Below, in pieces: positions 58,351 through 64,000 of a DNA stretch of 64,000 nucleotides (position 1 is the stretch's first letter; each line of letters starts with the position of its first letter). Source of the stretch: Podocnemis expansa (lineage: Eukaryota; Chordata; Testudines; Podocnemididae); assembly GCA_007922195.1 (NCBI GenBank), contig ML682013.1, positions 20,234,849-20,298,848 on the forward strand. The letters run 5' to 3'. Position numbers and translations under genes: made by a program. The notes under the pieces are model-generated. The model had not been told where the DNA came from, searched no databases, and saw nothing but the letters and a program-made list of their open reading frames with translations.

Positions 58351-59214
58351 TCACGGAATCATACATGGAATAAAAGCAAGGCTTTCCACACTCCATCTCT
58401 CAACTCCTTGGAAAACTTTAACTGCCTCTGCCCTCAGGATCACCTAGCAAGTGATTTTTTTATATCAAGTGTCCCTACTTCGCTCAGTCCAGCTTCACCC
58501 TTCATCACCAGGAAGCAACTAATCACTCACTTCATTCAAATGTAAGGTTGATGGAAGTTCCAAGGGCCTTTGCCAGGATACGAAAAGCAGACGTGTCTTA
58601 ACTGCTTACATAACAGCCCAAAGCCCAGCTATGCAGCCCATACACAGAGAACAGTTGAACAAACAAACCACAGACAGACCAAAGGCCTCACCGCTTCCTC
58701 CAAGCATAGACTCCACAGCTCTGCCCCTGAAACTCTAGCTACCTCTGTTCAGACATTGGTTAGTCCCTACAATATACAGAAATATATTATAATGATATTA
58801 TATTATTACATTTTATATCCCATAAATCATACGTCAAATAGAGCTATTACATACATTATCATTTTAGGAACATTGCTCACTAATAAGTTGCCTATTCAAA
58901 ATATAGGGAATAGTTGCATGTGTAGCTCTGACTCATTTTTAAATATTATTTTGTTCTCTGACATGATTGTGTAAGTAATCAACCAGCATGCTGACTGTCA
59001 CAATTTAGATTCTGATGGATTGATTTTCAGTGGCACTGAGCAATCAGTTCCTATTGAAGCTTAAAAATCAGGTAGCATACAATACAGAGTACTTTTCCTG
59101 TTTATATCCCTTTGATGATGCTTTTTCTTCAGGATGGGTATAATACCCTCACATGAAAAGGTGTAGACATATTTTACATGTATAAAATATCTACTCATGT
59201 GAAGCTCTAAGCAC
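58351..59214. other. unassigned DNA
   Basis: It may include more 5' sequence of the minus-strand CR1, but no frame could be read. The plus-strand frame 58570-58974 has no recognisable domain. Confidence 0.35.
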
Positions 59215-59217
59215 AAA

Positions 59218-59643
59218 GGGTTTATCTACACTGCAGGTTCTGTTAAAATTGACTTAACAAGGTTGACTTCAAGTCTACTTAAAGTCAACTTAGAGTGTCC
59301 ACATTCCAAACTCCTGTGAAAAAGCCACATCCACATTGGCAGCTGCTAGGTCAACTTAACACTTAAATTGACCTTATTAAGTCAACTTAAGCCGGTGTAG
59401 ATGGTGCATAGCCCTTAAATCAAATTAATAAGGTCAACTTAAGGGCTATACCCCATCTACACTGGCTTAAGTTGATTTAATAAGGTTTACTTAAGCGTTA
59501 AGTCGACTGTAAGAGATGATGTTATGAAGACAACTTAAGGAAGTGTGTAAGTTGATTTAACAAATTCCCAGTGTGGACAGAGCTTCTCTTAGGTTGACTT
59601 AAGGAAGGTTAAGTCAACCTAAGGCTCCAGTGTGGACATACCC
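59218..59643. mobile_element. MITE, GTTGACTTAA family, TSD AAA
   Basis: It starts gggtttatctacactgcagg and ends ccagtgtggacataccc. aaa precedes (59215-59217) and follows (59644-59646). The interior repeats AAGTTGACTTAA-type words. Confidence 0.85.
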
Positions 59644-59646
59644 AAA

Positions 59647-60038
59647 GGGTATGTCCACACAGGCTTCTTATTTCGAAACAACAGAGGTTGTTTCGAAATA
59701 AGAAGCGGCATGTCCACACGACGCACCGTTATTTCAAAACCATTAAACCTCACATCTAATCGAAATAGCCATTGTTTTGAAACGGTTGTTTTGAAACAAC
59801 AGCGTTCAGACACATTATTTTGAAACAACACCATTTGTTTCGAAACAACATGTCCAAACGGCGTTGTTTCAAAATAACCATTTCGAAACAATGGCTATTT
59901 CAAAAGCAGGCTTTCCCTTCATTCGAATTAACAAACTGTTAATTTGAATTAACTTATTTGGAAATAAGGACTTTATTTCAAATTAACTCATTTTGAAATG
60001 GGTTATTTTGAAATAATGATGTACGTGTGGACATAGCC
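59647..60038. mobile_element. MITE, TTTCGAAA family, TSD AAA, adjacent copy
   Basis: It starts gggtatgtccacacaggc and ends tacgtgtggacatagcc. aaa precedes (59644-59646, shared with the previous element) and follows (60039-60041). The interior is of TTTCGAAATAAG words and AATTCGAATTAA near 59920. Confidence 0.88.
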
Positions 60039-61200
60039 AAAGAGACACGCTTTAAACTTCTATTGCTTCCCTGACTACTATCTCACAAACCTGCTCCTCA
60101 TTTATAAGCACCTGCCAGATAATAGCAACTGTTTGTTGGCAGCCAACAGGCTGCCAATAAGTGGAAACTACTTTAATTCAAAATAAACATAAAATTCCTT
60201 AAAATTATTTATACTATTATGTTTCCTTATCAATTGTATTTAAATAGTACAGCTGCAGTGGCACAGGAGCCAGCAAACAGAGCTCTAAAAAGGGGAGTTG
60301 GAGTGGGAGTTTATAAAAGGAGTGTGGGGAGGAAGCCTGTGGTATGCTGGTACTGTTGCTATTCTAGCTGGGGAGTTATTTTAGGTTTTCTGTGTGTCCC
60401 CCCCACGTCACTGGCAGGATGTGGTTGAGAAGAGAAGACTATGACAAATACAGAGGTAGTGATGATAGTGACCCAACTAGTGAAGGAGACAATGAAGATG
60501 AGTGGATGTGGAAGCTGCCAGAGCGGGTACCTTCAGAACCTTTGTATGAAGTGCTGCATAATAGAGCTGATGGAAGAGAAGATCCAAGGCTTGGAGATGT
60601 GGGTGGAAACTTGTATTTAGAAGGGGGTTCAAACAGATTATAGAGCAAAGTCATGAAGCTGATTTTTAACATTGAGACGAAGGAAACTGAAGTAAGAAAC
60701 AATACTGCAATGGGTAGGAGAATGGACATTAAAAGGAAGAGTAGTGTAAATACCAGTCTAATAAGCAACACTGGCAATAGAATGTCTGTGACAAAATTCA
60801 GCAAGGAATGTGAACAAAGCAAATTAGCAAAAATTAATATGTTTGTACACCAATTCAAGGAGTCTGAGTAACAACATGGTGGAACTAGAGCTGCTGCCGC
60901 AGGAAGTGAAGCCAGATATTATTGGAGTAACAGAAACATAGAAGAATAGTAGTGATGAACAGAGTACAGTTATTGATAGGTATGTGGTGTTTAGGAAAAG
61001 ACAGAAATAAAGACAAAGTTGGAGTAGTGTTATATATCAATGATGAAGTAGACTAAAAGAATTAGAAGTGATCGAATTGTCTGTGTGAAAATCAGACTGG
61101 GAAAAAAGCTACTGGAGTTTTCCCTAGAATAGTTCTTGGAGTGTGCTACAGACCACATACATCAAATTGGATGTTTTTAATGAAGTAAATACTACTGGGT

Positions 61201-61419
61201 ATTTCAAAAGAGGTAGCTGTGTCATTCTAGTTCAGCAAAACAAACAAGTTCCAGTGGGGAAGCCATGTTAGTTTATATATAGCAAGAGCAATGACAGGCC
61301 AGTGGCACCTTAAAGACTAACAAATTTCTTCAGGCATAAGCTTTCATGGGCTGCAACCCACTTCATCAGACGCAACAGGAGTCTCGTAGCCCTTTTAAAA
61401 ACTAACAAATTTACTGGGA
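61201..61419 (-). mobile_element. PLE tail with a second PLE subfamily nested in it
   Basis: The outer minus-strand tail reads tttcaaaagaggtagctgtg ... cagcaaaacaaacaa (to about 61247) and resumes acaggagtctcgtagccctt at 61373. Between them lies a complete minus-strand tail of the other subfamily (gttccagtggggaagccatg ... ataagctttcatgggctgca, acccacttcatcagacg), the same subfamily as 21184. Flanking tactggg (61194-61200, 61412-61418) may be the outer duplication. Confidence 0.8.
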
Positions 61420-61493
61420 ACTGTGTGATTATGGGAGACTAATTCCTAGATATAGACCTGAGGACAAGCATTAGCAATAACAGCAGCTATGTC

Positions 61494-61838
61494 TACACCT
61501 CCCCAAATTAGTTCAGACTTGCTAGTCTGAACTAAGTAGTTCGAGGTTAATTTGAACTAGAAAGCATGGCTGGTTCAAATTAATGGCTTAGTTTGAACTT
61601 CTTAAGTTCTAACTAAGCCTTAGTTCAGGTCTTGCCTGCGCTTAGTTCAAATTAAAGTTTGAACTAAGCACAGAACTCTGAACTAACCTTGGTACTAACT
61701 AGTTTGAACTAGGCATTCCCTGGTTTGAACTAAGAAATTTCTTAGCTCAAATTAGGCAGTGCCTAATGTAGCCATGGGCTAAATTAGTACGGACTAAGCC
61801 TTCTTACTCCAGACTAATTTGCCAGTGTCAACGTAGCC
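61494..61838. mobile_element. MITE, TTAGTTCGAACTAA-type family
   Basis: It starts cagctatgtctacacctcc and ends gccagtgtcaacgtagcc. aacag occurs on both sides (61489-61493, 61839-61843). The interior repeats TTAGTTCAAATTA, TTTGAACTAAG and related words in both orientations. It lies inside the LINE at 60219. Confidence 0.8.
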
Positions 61839-62484
61839 AACAGGGCTCAGATTTTCCTGGATGTGATAGCTGATGGTTTCCTTCACCAAATAGTTCCTGA
61901 ATCAACAAGAAGTGATGCCATTTTAGATTTGGTATTTGTGAGTAGTGAGGACATTGTAGAAGAACTAGTTTGTAGGGGACAATCTTGGTTCGAGTAATCA
62001 CAAGCTAATTCAGTCCAAACAAAAATAAATCTGTGACTAGGGTCTTTGAATTCAGAAAAGCTAACTATAGACTCTTAAAGTAACCAGTTGAGGGAAGAGG
62101 ATTGAACTGAAGAACTCATAGATATAAAGGTGGAATAGGCTTGGAATTACTTCAAGTCAGAGTTGGAAGAAGTATCTGAAGCCTGCATCCCAAGGAAGAG
62201 GAAAAAACTGAGAGGCAAGAGTTGTAGGCCAACTTGGATGAACAAGCATGTCAGGTAAGTGATTAAAAGCAAGCAGAATGCCCACAAGGAGCAGAAAATG
62301 AGAGGGGTCAGCAAAGAAAGCTGTCTCTTGGAAGTCAGAATATACAGAGATATAGTTAAAATTCCAAAAGTCAAGTAGAGTTGGACCTTGCCAAGTGAAT
62401 GAAAAACAACTGTAAAATGTTCTCTAGCCATATAAATGGGAACACACCAATCAGTGGATTCTTCCATATTTTCTGTTCTCTTTA

Positions 62485-63586
62485 GCGATGCCTACACTGG
62501 CAAATTAGTCCAGAATAAGGGGGCTTAGTCCAGACTAATTTATCCCTTGGCTACACTGGGCTTGCCTAGTCTGAACTGAGAAATTTCTTACTTTGGACTA
62601 GGGAAAGCTTAGTCTGAACTACTTCATACCAAGGATTAGTTTGGACTACCCGCCTTACTTTAAACTAAGTACAGGCAAGACTAAGTGGCTATGTTCACAC
62701 ACAAAGTGCTTGTTTCGAAACAAGCTGTTTCAGCATAAAGCTTTATTTTGAAACACCTTATTTCGAAATAAAAAAAGCTGATTTCGAAATAAGGGAAAAG
62801 GAGGGAATCGAAATAGCATGCGCAGTGTGACATGCTATTTTGAAATAGGAGAGGGGAGGGGGAGAGAGCCTCTGTGCTGGGCCCAGGGGCCCCACCCCTG
62901 GGATTCCCCTGCCCCCCGCCTGCCCGGCGCAGGGGGGCTTCCTCTGCCTCCCCGCAGCTGCTGCCTGGCACGGGGGGGCTTCCTCCACCCCCCCCCGCGG
63001 CTGCTGCCTGGCTTGCTGGGGGTAGGGGGGTGAAGGGGGCTGAGGCTCCTGTCTCCCCCAGCTTCCAGCAAGGGGAAGCGGGGAGAAGCCAGCTGGGGGA
63101 CCCTCTGACCCCCTGCACCCCACTCAGCACCCTGGCCATGGTGCTGATCCCTGGCCAGGGTGCTGAGGGGGGGTGGGACCTTCCCCCCCAGAGAGCTATG
63201 CACCTTGGGAGGAAGGTCCTTGTTATTTTGAAACACTCTTTGTTTCGAAATAAATGTCCAAACGGCTTATTTCGAAACCACTCCTTTCGAAAGCAAAGTG
63301 GGTTTAAGCTGTTTCGAAAGGAGGGCTGTTGTTTCAAAACGAGGAGCTCCCTCCTTTCGAAACAAGAAAATGTCGTTTGGGCATAGGGACTTTTATTTCA
63401 AAACAACAAGTGTTGTTTCAAAATAAAAACCCTGTGTGGACATACCCACTGTTAGTTCAAATTAGAAAATGCAGTTAGTTCAAACTAAAAAGTTCCCAGT
63501 TAGTCTGAACTAACCCTAGGTTAGTTCTAACTAACCTCGAACTTCTTAGCAAGACTACACTAAGTTTGGTAGATGTAGACATAGCC
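62485..63586. mobile_element. MITE, TTAGTCCAGACTAA-type family, outer copy
   Basis: It starts gcgatgcctacactggcaaa and ends agatgtagacatagcc. The left arm (to 62686) repeats TTAGTCCAGACTAA and TAGTCTGAAC words; the right arm (from 63448) repeats TTAGTTCAAA and TAGTCTGAACTAA. A TTTCGAAA-family copy sits in the middle. Target triplets do not match (ttt/tgc), so its ends may be worn. Confidence 0.7.
62687..63447. mobile_element. MITE, TTTCGAAA family, nested, GC-rich centre
   Basis: It starts ggctatgttcacacacaaag and ends ccctgtgtggacataccc. The adjoining triplets agt and act differ by one base. The arms hold TTTCGAAA words; the centre (about 62830-63210) is a GC-rich block with a tandem repeat of ggggggcttcctc...gctgctgcctggc (about 62933 and 62970). 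The frames of up to 218 codons on both strands span this block and are not genes. Confidence 0.78.
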
Positions 63587-63660
63587 TGCAACTCTTCTTC
63601 AACTTTCCCAGCAAGAACATAGGGATATAGTGTGAGGATAGGATATTAAAAGGAATCATT

Positions 63661-64000
63661 GGCTATGTCTACACTGCACAAGAAAAATGGACTTAACTAT
63701 ATCGACTTAGTTAAGTCGACTTTTAAGTCGACTTACTTAAGTCGACTTAGCATGTCCACACTAAAACTGCTAGAGGACTGCCCATGTTCACATTGGCTTT
63801 TGCTAAGGTGACACAAGAATGGTGCATTGTGGGAATCTGGCCCACAGCACACAGGTGAGGCTTTCCCCTTCCCCAGCCACTCCTATAAAACGGGAAGTGA
63901 GCAAAGCAGGTTACACGAGTGCCAGGCAGGAGCCAGCTTGCAGACATGCAGCCTTCATTTGAGGTCCTGCAGTCTACAGGCAGGGTGCTTCTCACTGGAG
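63661..64000 (+). mobile_element. left end of a longer element with AAGTCGACTT repeats
   Basis: It starts ggctatgtctacactgcac, followed by AACTATATCGACTTAGTTAA and several AAGTCGACTT words, then unique sequence: tggtgcattgtgggaatctg, a TATA-like cctataaaacgg (about 63890) and further text to the window edge. It shares its terminus with the MITEs but leaves the palindromic repeats after ~100 bases, as an autonomous PIF/Harbinger element would. The right end is outside the window. The triplet att precedes it. Confidence 0.55.

Larger units (their letters stand above)
60219..62470 (+). pseudogene. CR1/L2-type LINE, 5' half, decayed
   Basis: Upstream part (60219-60830): GC-richer leader with a TATAAAAGG (about 60312) and frames MWLRREDYDKYRGSDDSDPT and DEWMWKLPERVPSEPLYEVL (from 60420), acidic and without a known domain, perhaps ORF1 or leader. 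EN begins near 60838: LYTNSRSLSNNMVELELLPQ, KPDIIGVTET followed by a stop, STVIDRYVVFRK, VGVVLYINDEVD and IVLGVCYRPH (about 61130). After a PLE and a MITE insertion it resumes: STRSDAILDLVFVSSEDIVE (61905-61965), then YFKSELEEVSEACIPRKRKK and RPTWMNKHVR (62150-62250). RT is not seen; sequence ends against the MITE at 62485. Confidence 0.7.

Noticed and set aside
62681..63386. A 218-codon minus-strand frame and a 170-codon plus-strand frame
   Set aside because: They start and end in MITE arms and cross its GC-rich centre. The similar residues at both ends come from the palindromic words.

Overview
This window looks like nuclear DNA of a vertebrate, most likely a non-avian sauropsid such as a turtle; a crocodilian is possible. 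The grounds are CR1 LINEs with the typical 3' end (tcccttccaaccctatgatt), many Penelope-like element (PLE) tails, hAT elements with 8-bp target duplications, and hairpin-rich miniature transposons with GGCTATGTCTACAC-type ends and 3-bp duplications. The species call is inference. I found no host protein-coding gene, rRNA, functional tRNA, CRISPR array or prokaryotic feature. All long open frames are transposon genes or are chance frames in GC-rich repeats.

Layout. 1-16 kb: PLE tails, a 2.5-kb hAT element (5592-8094), a palindromic MITE, a GC-rich repeat, a possible solo LTR and a minisatellite. 16.6-18.7 kb: a 5'-truncated CR1 whose reverse transcriptase (RT) frame is open for 666 codons. 18.7-26 kb: mostly unassigned, with a PLE split by a hAT and MITEs. 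26.6-27.5 kb: the C-terminal coding end of a PLE (RT end plus GIY-YIG endonuclease) joined to its 3' tail; this identifies the many short tails elsewhere as PLE-derived. 27.5-36 kb: mostly unassigned, with PLE tails and a tRNA-Val/CR1 SINE. 36.5-39.4 kb: a decayed Ty3/Gypsy pol with a hAT in its integrase. 43-45.2 kb: a second CR1. 46.2-48 kb: a hairpin repeat, a hAT and an R4/Dong-like LINE end. 48.6-53.5 kb: an I-group-like LINE broken by at least six insertions. 53.6-58.4 kb: a GC-rich hAT, then a minus-strand CR1 with ORF1 (zinc finger and SGNH esterase) and the endonuclease (EN) domain, interrupted by MITEs. 59-64 kb: a cluster of palindromic MITEs around and inside another decayed LINE.

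How the parts relate. The window is a stack of nested transposition events that can be ordered from who sits inside whom and from target duplications. PLE copies are short head-to-head inverted tails with 11-13 bp duplications. Their tails carry a CTGATGA-stem-GAAA core like a hammerhead ribozyme. The MITE families share ends but have interiors built from different repeated palindromic words (TTTCGAAA, AAGTCGACTT, TTAGTTCAAACTAA-like, TTAGTCCAGACTAA-like). Family names come from recognition by eye and were not searched against a repeat library.
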